Shown here piece after piece: positions 1 to 8,475 of a DNA stretch of 64,000 nt (positions are counted from its first letter, which is position 1; each line of letters opens with the position of its first letter). Both the position numbers and the translations under genes were made by a program. The DNA is from Leisingera sp. S132 (GTDB taxonomy: Bacteria > Pseudomonadota > Alphaproteobacteria > Rhodobacterales > Rhodobacteraceae), in contig NZ_CP083553.1 of the NCBI RefSeq assembly GCF_025144465.1, positions 1,920,001-1,984,000 of the forward strand, read 5' to 3'. The notes beneath the pieces are model-generated. The model had not been told where the DNA came from and did no database searches. It saw only the letters and a list, made by a program, of their open reading frames with translations.

Positions 1-326
1 ACGCCTTGGGCGCGCTGAAGCTGGTGGATCAGGGCGCCATCACGCCCGGCACCCTGGGCGCCAAGCACGGCGAATTGGGCCATACACAGTTCCTGCCCGG
101 CAATGCGCTGGAGTACGGCGTCGACTGGGACGGCAACGGGCGTGTCGATTTCTACAACATGGGCGACGCTCTGGCTTCCACTGCCAATTATCTGCGTCAG
201 AAAGGCTGGAAACCCGGCAAAGGCTACCAGGAGGGCGAGCCGAATTACCGCGTTCTGAAGGAATGGAACGCCGCCACCGTATACCAGCAGTCGCTGGCGA
301 TCATGGGCCGCCAGATCGACGGCTGA
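1..326 (+). CDS. Lytic murein transglycosylase, C-terminal part (MltB/SLT_2 type)
   Basis: The gene enters from the left edge and only its last 108 or so residues are visible. The segment contains the SLT_2 pattern seen in MltB-like enzymes: a Gly-Gln/Leu-Gly-His-Thr-Gln-Phe-Leu-Pro stretch, then a calcium-loop-like VDWDGNGRVDFYNMGDALAS and the motif ANYLRQKGWKPG. These enzymes cleave the MurNAc-GlcNAc bond of peptidoglycan in the periplasm to give 1,6-anhydro ends. The catalytic Glu and any signal peptide lie outside the window, so activity cannot be judged. A clean hairpin terminator follows 36 bases after the stop, so the gene ends its transcript here. Confidence 0.85.
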   Translation, partial: ALGALKLVDQGAITPGTLGAKHGELGHTQFLPGNALEYGVDWDGNGRVDFYNMGDALASTANYLRQKGWKPGKGYQEGEPNYRVLKEWNAATVYQQSLAIMGRQIDG

Positions 327-665
327 AGGCGTTTGGCCGCAAATCTGAAAACTGGGAATCGCGCCCGCCGTTTGGCGGGCGTTTTGCGTTGCAGGCGAGC
401 CAACCGAACAGTGCGCGCGATTCCGGCGCTATTGTAGGCCTTGGGGCATCAATGTGACCGGCTACCGTCACAGTTGAGCCGCATTCCTGGCAACTGCTTC
501 TGAAAAATTTACGCAAATTTGTTTAAATTCAAAGCCTTGCAGGCCGCCTCAATTCAACCCGCGGACCCGGCCTCTTCTGCTTGAATTCAGCCCTCAGTGC
601 CCCACTTTCAACTACTTCAAATTTTAGAGTTTCTCTGTCGGCACCCAGAATGGAGGATCCGGACA
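327..665. other. Intergenic stretch of 339 bases
   Basis: It holds the transglycosylase terminator (362-385) and then no supportable gene. An AT-rich run around 505-535 is the likeliest promoter area for the gene that starts at 666, but I cannot assign -35 and -10 boxes with confidence. A ribosome-binding GGAGG sits at 652-656. Confidence 0.5.
362..385 (+). terminator. Rho-independent terminator of the transglycosylase gene
   Basis: Perfect 8-bp stem CGCCCGCC / GGCGGGCG with a GTTT loop, followed by TTTT. It stands 36 bases beyond the stop codon at 326. Confidence 0.85.
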
Positions 666-1520
666 GTGGCAGAGAACGTGCAATATACAGGCCGGCTCGG
701 GCTGGAATGCCGCGACGGCAATACTCTTTCGGCTGCGGTTACCGCAGTTGTGGACACGCTGGATGATTTTGGCCATCCGGCGGAGATGATCACGGCACGT
801 GCGGAAAACACCGCCCAATTGCAATGCGATCATTACCTGGTCTCCGTGCGCCTGCGCCGGGTTCCCCTGCGCCGCGCCAGCAAGCTGCCCGGCAGCGTGA
901 TGCAGCCTTCGGCCCTGCTGGATCTGTCGCTGGCCCCGGCCTTTCCCGGCTATTGCGATCAAGAAATCTCGGAACTGCTTTTGGCTGAGATTCTGCGCCG
1001 CCTGCTGGACACGGTTGAGGCAACGTTTGTTGAATGGCTCGACACCGGTATCGCGCTGACCTGCGAACAGTTCCTGAGCGCGTTTGAACCCGAAGCAGGC
1101 TCCAGCAGCCAACCTGTTGCTGCCGCTGCGGCTGCCGCAGCCCGCCCGCCCGAAACGGTCGGGAAGGTCCGGCCAAGGCCCCGCGGCAAAGACTGTTTTA
1201 CGCCGGTGGATCAAACCGCGCTGGTTCTGGACGCGCATTGCGACCGCGCCTTTCAGGAGACCGAAATCCGCAAGGCGGAGAGCATGACCGCGCAGGCCTC
1301 CGGCAGGTCTTGGAGCGGGTTGCGCGTCTCCGCCTTTCTCCCGGTTCTGCGGGCGAAATGGAGCCGGCAGGTGCAGTCGTCTGCGCTGGCCGCAATGACG
1401 CTGACGCTGACGCGCCCGCGGCGGCTGCGGCTCATCAGCCATCTGCTGTTTTTGACCGCGCTGCTCCTTTACCTCGAAAGCGCAGGCATGGTTCAGGCCG
1501 CCCGTCCGCTTCTGCCGTAA
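666..1520 (+). CDS. Unknown protein with C-terminal membrane segment
   Basis: 284 residues from a GTG start at 666, chosen because GGAGG at 652-656 stands 9 bases upstream; an in-frame ATG further upstream at 597 has no such site. I do not recognise a family. Residues 1-130 look like a folded soluble domain, followed by a low-complexity Ala-rich linker (PVAAAAAAAARPP), a Lys/Arg-rich section and a short hydrophobic segment near the C terminus (LISHLLFLTALLLYL) that could be a single membrane anchor. High-GC codon use matches the neighbours. No operon partner is evident: the next gene, dddP, starts 151 bases later with its own ribosome-binding site. Confidence 0.6.
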   Translation: MAENVQYTGRLGLECRDGNTLSAAVTAVVDTLDDFGHPAEMITARAENTAQLQCDHYLVSVRLRRVPLRRASKLPGSVMQPSALLDLSLAPAFPGYCDQEISELLLAEILRRLLDTVEATFVEWLDTGIALTCEQFLSAFEPEAGSSSQPVAAAAAAAARPPETVGKVRPRPRGKDCFTPVDQTALVLDAHCDRAFQETEIRKAESMTAQASGRSWSGLRVSAFLPVLRAKWSRQVQSSALAAMTLTLTRPRRLRLISHLLFLTALLLYLESAGMVQAARPLLP

Positions 1521-1671
1521 TGCCAGGCACATGGCAGGGGGGGCATGGCTCCCCTGCCGCTGCATCGCTGCCGCAGGTCAGAAACGACGGTAAAATCCGT
1601 CGCTTTCAGCAGCGAATCCGCCGGCACCCTTGCTGCAGACTGTACAGGACTGTGCAGCAAGGACTCCCGGC

Positions 1672-3015
1672 ATGAACGAGCATTACCGCGACATCCGAAA
1701 GATTGATCCCACCCGCGGCGCCAAACTGGGCGACAATACCCCCAACGACAACGACCGGGTCGAAATCGGCCCGACGCAGCTGGCCTTTGGTGAATGGGCC
1801 GAGGCCGGGCTGCAGCTGCCCGATCTGCAGGCGCTGCGCAAGTTCCGCTGGGAACGGCTGACGCGCTTCATAAACGACCGCGGCTATGGCGGCCTCCTGG
1901 TGTTCGATCCGCTGAACATCCGCTATGCCACCGACAGCACAAACATGCAGCTGTGGAACACCCACAACCCGTTCCGTGCGCTGCTGATCTGCGCCGACGG
2001 CTATATGGTGCTGTGGGATTACAAGCAGTCACCGTTCCTCAGCGAGTTCAACCCGCTGGTGCGCGAACAGCGCGCAGGCGCCGACCTGTTCTATTTCGAC
2101 CGCGGCGACAAGATCGATGTGGCCGCCGACAAGTTCTCCAACGAGGTGCGCATCCTGCTGGAGGAACACAGCGGCAGCAACAAACGGCTGGCGGTGGACA
2201 AGGTCATGCTGCACGGGCTGCGCGCACTTGAGGCGCAGGGTCTGGAGATTTTCCCCGGCGAGGAGCTGACCGAGAAATGCCGCGCAGTGAAAGGCCCGGA
2301 TGAGATCCTGGCGATGCGCTGCGCCCACCACGCCTGCGAAACAGCCGTGGCAGCGATGGAGAAATTTGCCCGCGAGCAGATCCCAGGCGGCAATATCTCC
2401 GAGGATGACGTCTGGGCGGTGCTGCACGCGGAAAACATCCGCCGCGGCGGCGAATGGATCGAAACCCGGCTCTTGGCCTCAGGTCCGCGCACCAACCCGT
2501 GGTTTCAGGAATGCGGCCCCCGCATCATCCAGAACAACGAAATGATCAGCTTTGACACTGATCTGGTCGGCTCCTACGGGATCTGCATCGACATTTCCCG
2601 CAGCTGGTGGATCGGCGATCAGAAGCCGCGGCCTGACATGATCTATGCCATGCAGCACGGGCTGGAGCACATCCGCCACAACATGGAGATGCTGAAACCG
2701 GGCGTGAACATTCAGGAATTGTCACGCGGCTGCCACCCTCTGGACGCTCAGTTTCAGAAGCAGAAATACGGCTGCATGATGCACGGCGTCGGCCTGTGTG
2801 ATGAATGGCCGCTGGTGGCCTATCCGGATCAGATGGTCGAAGGCGCCTTCGACTATGAGCTGGAGCCGGGCATGGTGCTGTGCGTCGAGGCGCTGGTTTC
2901 GCCTGAGGGCGGCGACTTCTCGATCAAGCTGGAGGATCAGGTGCTGATCACTGAGAACGGGTATGAGAACCTGACCAGCTATCCCTTTGACAAGGCGCTG
3001 CTGGGCGAGGCCTGA
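1672..3015 (+). CDS. dddP: DMSP lyase DddP (M24 metallopeptidase fold)
   Basis: DddP cleaves dimethylsulfoniopropionate, the algal osmolyte, into dimethyl sulfide and acrylate in the cytoplasm. The 447-residue protein matches roseobacter DddP almost throughout, from MNEHYRDIRKIDPTRG to the C terminus. The residues known to hold the iron pair in Ruegeria lacuscaerulensis DddP fall at the same numbers here: Asp295, Asp297, Asp307, His371, Glu406 and Glu421, and the catalytic Asp377 is present in GLCDEW. The family keeps the creatinase/aminopeptidase P fold but is not a peptidase. ATG 1672 is chosen because AAGGA at 1659-1663 fits it; a TTG 42 bases upstream does not. The gene stands alone: no dddL, dmdA or acrylate-utilisation genes are next to it. 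Confidence 0.95.
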   Translation: MNEHYRDIRKIDPTRGAKLGDNTPNDNDRVEIGPTQLAFGEWAEAGLQLPDLQALRKFRWERLTRFINDRGYGGLLVFDPLNIRYATDSTNMQLWNTHNPFRALLICADGYMVLWDYKQSPFLSEFNPLVREQRAGADLFYFDRGDKIDVAADKFSNEVRILLEEHSGSNKRLAVDKVMLHGLRALEAQGLEIFPGEELTEKCRAVKGPDEILAMRCAHHACETAVAAMEKFAREQIPGGNISEDDVWAVLHAENIRRGGEWIETRLLASGPRTNPWFQECGPRIIQNNEMISFDTDLVGSYGICIDISRSWWIGDQKPRPDMIYAMQHGLEHIRHNMEMLKPGVNIQELSRGCHPLDAQFQKQKYGCMMHGVGLCDEWPLVAYPDQMVEGAFDYELEPGMVLCVEALVSPEGGDFSIKLEDQVLITENGYENLTSYPFDKALLGEA

Positions 3016-3025
3016 TCCCGAACAG

Positions 3026-3052
3026 CCGGTCCCTCCCGCAAGGAGGGGCCGG
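3026..3052. terminator. Hairpin between convergent dddP and NUDIX genes
   Basis: An 11-bp stem with one G-T type mismatch (CCGGTCCCTCC / GGAGGGGCCGG) and a short loop starts 10 bases after the dddP stop. It lacks a T-run, so it is a weak intrinsic terminator candidate or a protective 3' stem. Confidence 0.4.
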
Positions 3053-3083
3053 GACAGCCTGCGGCGCCGTCAGGCGCCTCCGT

Positions 3084-3632
3084 TTAGCAATGCGACGTCA
3101 GGAACGGTTCCAGCTTGCCGCGCAGCACCAGAACGCCGGGCGAGTCGGTGACTTCCTCCAGCTGTGTCAGCGGAACCCAGGCCAGGGCGTGGGATTCATC
3201 GCTGGGGATGATCTCCCCTGCCTCAGCCCGAAACAGGTAGCGCACGTCATAGTGCAGATGCGCGCAGTCACGGGCATTGGCCGGGATTTCGTGGATATCG
3301 ACATCGAATATCTGCGCCGACAGCGGCCTGATCCGGTTGAGGCCGCTTTCCTCGTAAGCTTCCTTCAGCGCCACAAACGGCACATCGGCAATTCCGTCGC
3401 AATGGCCGCCCAGCTGAAACCAGCGCCCCAGCTTCTTGTGATGGGTCAGCAGCACGCATTGCATGTCCGGTGACAGCACAAAGGCGGATCCGGTCACGTG
3501 GCCGGTTTCCGGATGGCGGCCAAACGCCTGCGGCTCGCTGGCGCAAAATTCTGACAGCCGCTGCCACATCTCCCGGTCCCGCGCGGTTTGCGGGCTGTAA
3601 CATCCGATGCCTTGAATGGCGCTGCTGCTCAT
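3084..3632 (-). CDS. NUDIX hydrolase
   Basis: 182 residues. NUDIX proteins hydrolyse nucleoside diphosphates linked to another moiety, using Mg2+ held by the Nudix box. The box is readable as G-HCDGIADVPFVALKE-AYEESGL: the metal-binding K-E-A-Y-E-E-S-G core is intact, while the box's first Glu is replaced by Ala, a variation I associate with the subgroup whose box begins GGHxDG. ATG 3632 is preceded by GGGAAGGTGAAG. The gene is convergent with dddP and divergent from the hydrolase-OsmC gene. The substrate cannot be predicted from sequence alone. Confidence 0.85.
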   Translation of the reverse strand: MSSSAIQGIGCYSPQTARDREMWQRLSEFCASEPQAFGRHPETGHVTGSAFVLSPDMQCVLLTHHKKLGRWFQLGGHCDGIADVPFVALKEAYEESGLNRIRPLSAQIFDVDIHEIPANARDCAHLHYDVRYLFRAEAGEIIPSDESHALAWVPLTQLEEVTDSPGVLVLRGKLEPFLTSHC

Positions 3633-3727
3633 CTCGCTTCACCTTCCCGTGACGTTCCGGCCCGCTGCCTTGTTCCGGACCAAATGAGCGCTCAATCTAT
3701 GCGGAACACCCAACAAAGGCCACGCCC

Positions 3728-4960
3728 ATGCCCACGGAACGGATCACCTTCACCGGCCACGCCGGAAACACCCTTGCTGCCCGACTCGACCTGCCGGAGG
3801 GGCCGGTGCTGGCCACCGCACTGTTTGCCCATTGCTTCACCTGCTCCAAGGACATTCCCGCTGCGCGGCGGATTGCCGGGCGGCTGGCGGCAATGGGAAT
3901 TGCGGTCCTGCGGTTCGATTTCACCGGGCTGGGCCATTCGGAAGGCGAGTTTGAAAACACCACCTTCAGCTCCAATGTGGCGGACCTGATCAAGGCGGCG
4001 CAGTACCTGGCAGCGCGCAACATGGCGCCGGCGCTGCTGATCGGCCATTCGCTCGGCGGTGCTGCGGTGCTGCGCGCGCGCGCGGGCATCCCGTCGGTCA
4101 AGGGGGTGGTTACGCTCGGGGCGCCGTTTGATCCGGGCCATGTCTCGCACCACTTCGATGCCGCCCTGCCGGAGATCGAAGCCAAGGGCCGGGCCGAGGT
4201 TTGCCTGGGCGGGCGGCCCTTTGTCATCGGCAAGGAGTTTGTCGACGATATCCACGCCGAGGCGCTGGCACCAGCGATTGCGGAGCTGAAGGCGGCGCTG
4301 CTGGTGCTGCATGCGCCCCGGGATGAGACCGTAAGCATCGACAATGCCGCCTCGATCTTCACCGCCGCCAAACACCCAAAGAGCTTTGTCACCCTGGATG
4401 ACGCCGACCACCTGATTTCCCGCGCGGCGGATGCCGAATACGCGGCAGAAGTCATCGCCGCATGGGCCGGGCGCTATGTCAGAATGACCCCGCCCGCGCC
4501 GCCGCCCGGTGCGCCTGAAGGCATCCTGCGGGTGACGGAGGCGGACCCGGAGGGTTTCCTGCAGGATGTGCAATCCGGCCCCTACCACCATGCTTTCGCC
4601 GATGAGCCCCTGGCCTATGGCGGCACCAACCGAGGCATGTCTCCTTATGGCTTCGTCGCCGCGGGCCTGGGCGCCTGCACCTCGATGACGCTCAGGATGT
4701 ATGCGCGCCGCAAGGGCTGGCCGCTGGAGGGGATCAGCGTCGATGTCAGCCACGATAAGGTGCATGCCCAGGACGCGCTGCCCTCGGGGCCTGCCAAGAT
4801 CGACCAGTTCACCCGGGTGGTGCGCCTTTGCGGCCCCCTGAGCGGCGAGCAGCGCGCGCGGCTGCTGGAAATCGCCGACAAATGCCCGGTCCACCGGACG
4901 CTGGAAAGCGGCGCCAAGGTGGTGACCCGGCTGGAGGCCACGCAGCAGCCCGCGATCTGA
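3728..4960 (+). CDS. Bifunctional alpha/beta hydrolase - OsmC family protein
   Basis: 410 residues in two domains. Residues 1 to about 255 are an alpha/beta hydrolase: oxyanion region FAHCFTCSKD, nucleophile elbow GHSLGG, late Asp in HAPRDETV and a catalytic-His context in DDADHL. Residues about 270-405 are an OsmC/Ohr-type peroxiredoxin-like domain with the two expected reactive cysteines, in LGACTSMTLR and in CPVHRTL. OsmC proteins reduce organic hydroperoxides through a Cys pair. The fusion is known in proteobacteria; one inference is hydrolysis of oxidised lipids or thioesters coupled with peroxide reduction. It is monocistronic; the downstream 240 bases hold a structured repeat rather than a gene. 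Confidence 0.9.
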   Translation: MPTERITFTGHAGNTLAARLDLPEGPVLATALFAHCFTCSKDIPAARRIAGRLAAMGIAVLRFDFTGLGHSEGEFENTTFSSNVADLIKAAQYLAARNMAPALLIGHSLGGAAVLRARAGIPSVKGVVTLGAPFDPGHVSHHFDAALPEIEAKGRAEVCLGGRPFVIGKEFVDDIHAEALAPAIAELKAALLVLHAPRDETVSIDNAASIFTAAKHPKSFVTLDDADHLISRAADAEYAAEVIAAWAGRYVRMTPPAPPPGAPEGILRVTEADPEGFLQDVQSGPYHHAFADEPLAYGGTNRGMSPYGFVAAGLGACTSMTLRMYARRKGWPLEGISVDVSHDKVHAQDALPSGPAKIDQFTRVVRLCGPLSGEQRARLLEIADKCPVHRTLESGAKVVTRLEATQQPAI

Positions 4961-5027
4961 CACACCGGACCTCCGGCAGTGCTCCCGCGCCTGGAGGGTC
5001 CAGGAGACCTGCACCATCAGCAGCCTT

Positions 5028-5122
5028 GGGCCCGGCGCCGCGCCATGCGCGGCGCCGGGCCCAACTGCGGCAGGTCTTCGCAAGAAGGCCGCAGCGCAGG
5101 CGGGAGAGCCTGACTGCTGCGG
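5028..5122 (+). repeat. Structured dispersed repeat, copy 1
   Basis: It opens with a perfect 16-bp inverted repeat (5028-5043 with 5047-5062, three-base loop), followed by about 60 bases that resemble 27434-27489. The block GGCGCCGGGCCCAAC is identical in both copies, and both end in a smaller hairpin around GGCGGGAGA-CCTG. Stem sequences differ between copies while pairing is kept. It lies in the gap after the OsmC fusion gene. Confidence 0.7.
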
Positions 5123-5206
5123 AATTTGCGCCACATCAAAGTGCCGGACCGCGGTCCCGTTCATGCTGTGTCCACCCCGGCGGCGGCCGGGCTTAGGAGG
5201 AGACAC

Positions 5207-5464
5207 ATGGGACTTTTTGCAAAACTCGGGCGCAGCAGCGATCTGGTGCAGGGCATGGCCAGCCGTCTGGGCATCGATTATGGCGAAATGGTTACAGGCG
5301 ATCCGCAAGGTCAGGGCCAGAAGTACATGCGCGCGGTCCTGCGCTGCAGCACCTGCCGCAATCAGGATGGCTGCAGTGACTTGCAGCGGGAGACAACAAA
5401 GCTGGCTGAGGCACCGTCCTACTGCCGCAACGCGCAGCTCCTGGCGCACTTACGCGGCAGCTAA
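5207..5464 (+). CDS. DUF6455 family small protein
   Basis: 85 residues starting at ATG 5207 with an excellent GGAGGAG six bases upstream. The family is common in Rhodobacteraceae and has no assigned role. The protein begins MGLFAKLGRSSDLVQGMA and carries a cysteine cluster CSTCRNQDGC with a further Cys in SYCRN, which suggests metal or redox chemistry. No signal peptide is seen. It is followed by a convergent gene 70 bases away. Confidence 0.75.
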   Translation: MGLFAKLGRSSDLVQGMASRLGIDYGEMVTGDPQGQGQKYMRAVLRCSTCRNQDGCSDLQRETTKLAEAPSYCRNAQLLAHLRGS

Positions 5465-5534
5465 CCCGGCTTGGACGGTTGCTCGCGTCTGCTGTGAACA
5501 CTCCGGTTTTCAGCGTAAGGGTCTTCGCGCCGCC

Positions 5535-5882
5535 TCACTCCGCGGTTTCAGCGTACCGGCCGGTGGTGATCTCACCGCCTTCGCCGACAAACCGTACCGA
5601 AAGGCCGTCACTTTCCAGCGCATAACAGGCCCATAGATCCGACGGCGGCCAGGTGGAACAGTATTTGCCGTCCCGCACGCCCCAGTAGCCCCAGCTGTCA
5701 TGGCCTGCGTTATAAAGCGTCCGGCCTGAGGTGCGGAACTCCTGCCAGGCGCCGCTGCCGTAAACCAGCTTGCGCCCTTCCAGCGCCGCCTGCACTTCCT
5801 CACCGTTCAATACCCGCCATTCGCCGGCCCAAACCGGCGAAACCGCAGATGATAACGCAATCATCAGGGCAAACTGCCTCAT
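5535..5882 (-). CDS. Secreted small protein, unknown
   Basis: 115 residues. The N terminus MRQFALMIALSSAVSPVWAG is a signal peptide with a likely cut after VWA, so the mature protein of about 96 residues is periplasmic or exported. It contains EWRVLNGEEVQAALEGRKLVY and a Trp/Gly/Tyr-rich core with two Cys (KYCSTWPPSDLWAC) that could form a disulfide. The ...LNGEEIxAAL-tag start of the mature part is shared by many short roseobacter exported proteins of unknown role. An ATG at 6005 would extend it into the divergent purB and gives no signal peptide at the N terminus, so I reject it. Confidence 0.7.
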   Translation of the reverse strand: MRQFALMIALSSAVSPVWAGEWRVLNGEEVQAALEGRKLVYGSGAWQEFRTSGRTLYNAGHDSWGYWGVRDGKYCSTWPPSDLWACYALESDGLSVRFVGEGGEITTGRYAETAE

Positions 5883-5968
5883 GGCCCTCTCCCAGCCTTG
5901 CTGTCCTGTCGCTGCTGATCTAAGAGGCCGGGCATCTGCTGCGCAATCACATAAAGGTGCCTTCGCCC

Positions 5969-7273
5969 ATGATCCCCCGCTATTCCCGCCCCGAGATGGT
6001 CGCAATCTGGTCGCCCGAGACCAAATTCAAGATCTGGTACGAGATCGAGGCGCATGCCTGCGAAGCCATGGCCAACCTCGGCGTGATCCCGCGCGAGAAC
6101 GCTGACGCTGTGTGGAAAGCCAAGGACGTGGAATTCGACGTCGCCCGCATCGACGAGATCGAGGCCGTCACCAAGCATGACGTGATCGCCTTCCTCACCC
6201 ATCTGGCGGAGCATGTCGGCTCTGAGGAAGCGCGCTTCGTGCACCAGGGCATGACCTCGTCGGACGTGCTGGACACCTGCCTGAACGTGCAGCTGGTGCG
6301 CGCCGCCGACATCCTGCTCGATGGGATGGACAAGGTTCTGGCCGCGCTGAAGAAACGCGCGCTGGAGCACAAGAACACCGTGCGCGTCGGCCGCTCCCAC
6401 GGCATCCACGCCGAACCCACCACCATGGGCCTGACCTTTGCCCGTTTCTATGCGGAAATGGACCGCAACAAGAACCGCCTGGAAAAGGCCCGCTGGGAAG
6501 TCGCCACCGGCGCGATCTCCGGCGCGGTCGGCACCTTCGCCAACATCGACCCGGCGGTCGAAGAGCACGTCTGCGAACAGCTGGGCCTGCGCCCCGAGCC
6601 GATCTCCACCCAGGTGATCCCGCGCGACCGCCACGCGATGTTCTTTGCCACCCTGGGCGTCATCGCGTCTTCGATCGAAAACGTTGCGGTGGAAATCCGC
6701 CACATGCAGCGCACCGAGGTGCTGGAAGGCGCGGAGTTTTTCTCGATGGGCCAGAAGGGCTCCTCGGCGATGCCGCACAAGAAAAACCCGGTTCTGACCG
6801 AAAACCTGACCGGCCTTGCGCGCCTGGTGCGCATGGCGGTGATCCCCGCGATGGAGAACGTGGCGCTGTGGCATGAGCGCGACATCTCGCACTCCTCCGT
6901 CGAGCGCGGCATCGGCCCGGATGCGACCATCACCCTGGATTTCGCCCTGCACCGCCTGGCCGGTGTTGTCGACAAGATGCTGGTGTTCCCGGAAAACATG
7001 CTGGACAACATGAACAAATTCCCGGGCTTGGTGATGTCGCAGCGGGTGCTGCTGGCGCTGACCCAAGCGGGCGTCAGCCGCGAGGACGCTTATTCCATGG
7101 TGCAGCGCAACGCCCTGAAAGTTTGGGAAGAGCGCGTCGATTTTCGCGAGCTGCTGCTGGCGGATGCCGATGTGGTTGCTGCCCTTGGCGAAGAGGCGAT
7201 CAACGAGAAATTCGACATGGGCTACCACACCAAACATGTCGACACGATCTTCAAGCGCGTTTTCGGCGAGTAA
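5969..7273 (+). CDS. purB: Adenylosuccinate lyase
   Basis: 434 residues, the usual length of the shorter PurB class. It splits adenylosuccinate to AMP and fumarate and also performs the SAICAR-to-AICAR step, so it serves purine synthesis twice. The fumarase/aspartase superfamily signature is present as SMGQKGSSAMPHKKNP, and the conserved His-bearing segments GMTSSDVLDT and VGRSHGIHAEPTT are intact. ATG 5969 is preferred because AAAGGTG at 5954-5960 fits it; a GTG at 5957 lies inside that site. A strong terminator follows directly. Confidence 0.97.
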   Translation: MIPRYSRPEMVAIWSPETKFKIWYEIEAHACEAMANLGVIPRENADAVWKAKDVEFDVARIDEIEAVTKHDVIAFLTHLAEHVGSEEARFVHQGMTSSDVLDTCLNVQLVRAADILLDGMDKVLAALKKRALEHKNTVRVGRSHGIHAEPTTMGLTFARFYAEMDRNKNRLEKARWEVATGAISGAVGTFANIDPAVEEHVCEQLGLRPEPISTQVIPRDRHAMFFATLGVIASSIENVAVEIRHMQRTEVLEGAEFFSMGQKGSSAMPHKKNPVLTENLTGLARLVRMAVIPAMENVALWHERDISHSSVERGIGPDATITLDFALHRLAGVVDKMLVFPENMLDNMNKFPGLVMSQRVLLALTQAGVSREDAYSMVQRNALKVWEERVDFRELLLADADVVAALGEEAINEKFDMGYHTKHVDTIFKRVFGE

Positions 7274-7299
7274 GCCCGCCCGCAGCATTGGATCTTCAG

Positions 7300-7330
7300 C
7301 GCCCCGTCAGCCTGACGGGGCGTTTTTTTT
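7300..7330 (+). terminator. Rho-independent terminator of purB
   Basis: Perfect 10-bp stem CGCCCCGTCA / TGACGGGGCG with a three-base loop, followed by eight T. Confidence 0.95.
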
Positions 7331-7398
7331 AACCCAAATTTTCCTACTCGTGGTAAGGCACCAAGGACCCAAGGCGCATATTGGACATTGCTTGGACG

Positions 7399-8376
7399 AT
7401 GCTTGCTTTTGCTGATTTTGACGAAAATCTTGTTCGTTCCTGCGTAGATGAATTCGCGGAAGCAACCGGAACAAATGACGAATTCTTCATTTCCTGCCTG
7501 TACCGGTCTGCGGATTTCGGCAATGAGCGCATGGTTTTTACTCTTGTGCGGCCGTCAGGCACTCCGTTGGTCCTAAAACTGGATACTGCTGAAAATGCCA
7601 CGCGGTTGATCAAGGAATTCCGTGTTCTCAAGGAGCTTGGCCCACACTTTGCGAAGGAACCGCGGGTTTCTCTCGTCCAGCCGGTCTATCTTTCTGAACG
7701 CGGGCACTTTCATGTCACCGGATTTCTCGAAGGCAAAACCGCCAAAGCGAAAATTTACTCAGGCTGCGATGACCTTCAGGCCGGTCAGGTCTATCGCCGC
7801 TGCGGCGAGTGGCTGAACCATTTGCACGCTTGCAAGCCGCCGCAACGCCGAAAGGTGCACCTCAACTGGATGCTGGAGGAAATTGAAACCCTTGCCCAAG
7901 CCGGTTCCACACAGGCGAGTCCTGCAAGGGTGTCTGCCTATCTGGAAAAACTGAGGCAGGACATTCAGGCCCTTGCTGAATCTTTCTGTAGAGAGGTCTT
8001 CAGCCATGGAGATTTCCATGGCGGCAACCTGATTTTGGGGCAAGGCACAAGCCATGGTCTAGACTTTACCGAAGCCTGCACCAAACTGGCGGTTTACGAC
8101 ATCGTGGACATGCTGAAGATGGATATCTTCCATCCTGCAAACCATGAGGATGTCGGGCCTGATGGTATCCGCCGGCAGTCCCGGGACATGTTCTTCAGAA
8201 AATACAATATGGAGATAATCTCGCCGTTGCTGACCTGCTGCATGCGCGGCCGCCTGCTGATTGATTACGTGAAAATAACAGATGAGGCCTTCGGGCGCAG
8301 CTCATTCTTGCGCAAAAAATCCGGTCTGCTGGAAACACGGCTCTCGCGGGCCTTTTCCCAGCCTCTTGACGGGTGA
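7399..8376 (+). CDS. Aminoglycoside-phosphotransferase-fold kinase (APH/choline kinase-like)
   Basis: 325 residues from ATG 7399; an in-frame TTG at 7381 with AAGGCG just upstream is an alternative start. The catalytic loop is HGDFHGGNLIL (Brenner motif) and the metal-binding segment is GLDFTEA, so a kinase-competent core is present; VLKLD near residue 60 is the probable nucleotide-binding lysine. The fold phosphorylates small hydroxylated molecules (sugars, choline, antibiotics), and the natural substrate here cannot be named. The gene looks slightly less GC-rich than purB and has no operon partner. Nothing in the context points to antibiotic resistance. Confidence 0.75.
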   Translation: MLAFADFDENLVRSCVDEFAEATGTNDEFFISCLYRSADFGNERMVFTLVRPSGTPLVLKLDTAENATRLIKEFRVLKELGPHFAKEPRVSLVQPVYLSERGHFHVTGFLEGKTAKAKIYSGCDDLQAGQVYRRCGEWLNHLHACKPPQRRKVHLNWMLEEIETLAQAGSTQASPARVSAYLEKLRQDIQALAESFCREVFSHGDFHGGNLILGQGTSHGLDFTEACTKLAVYDIVDMLKMDIFHPANHEDVGPDGIRRQSRDMFFRKYNMEIISPLLTCCMRGRLLIDYVKITDEAFGRSSFLRKKSGLLETRLSRAFSQPLDG

Positions 8377-8475
8377 TCCTGCCACCGGGGCAAACGCCTT
8401 TGTGAACAAAAATACAGATCCAAGCCGTGATTCAGAGGATAGTATAAGCAAGACATTGCATTTGGAGTGCTTGAG

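Noticed and set aside
3026-3052. Hairpin after dddP as a strong terminator
   Set aside because: Stem is good but no T-run follows, so it is listed only with low confidence.
3692-5449. Open frame on the minus strand opposite the hydrolase-OsmC gene
   Set aside because: Shadow frame; spans the structured repeat and lacks a start signal.
7381-7398. TTG start of the APH-like gene six codons upstream
   Set aside because: Possible, with AAGGCG close by, but spacing is short and I prefer the ATG at 7399. Not excluded.
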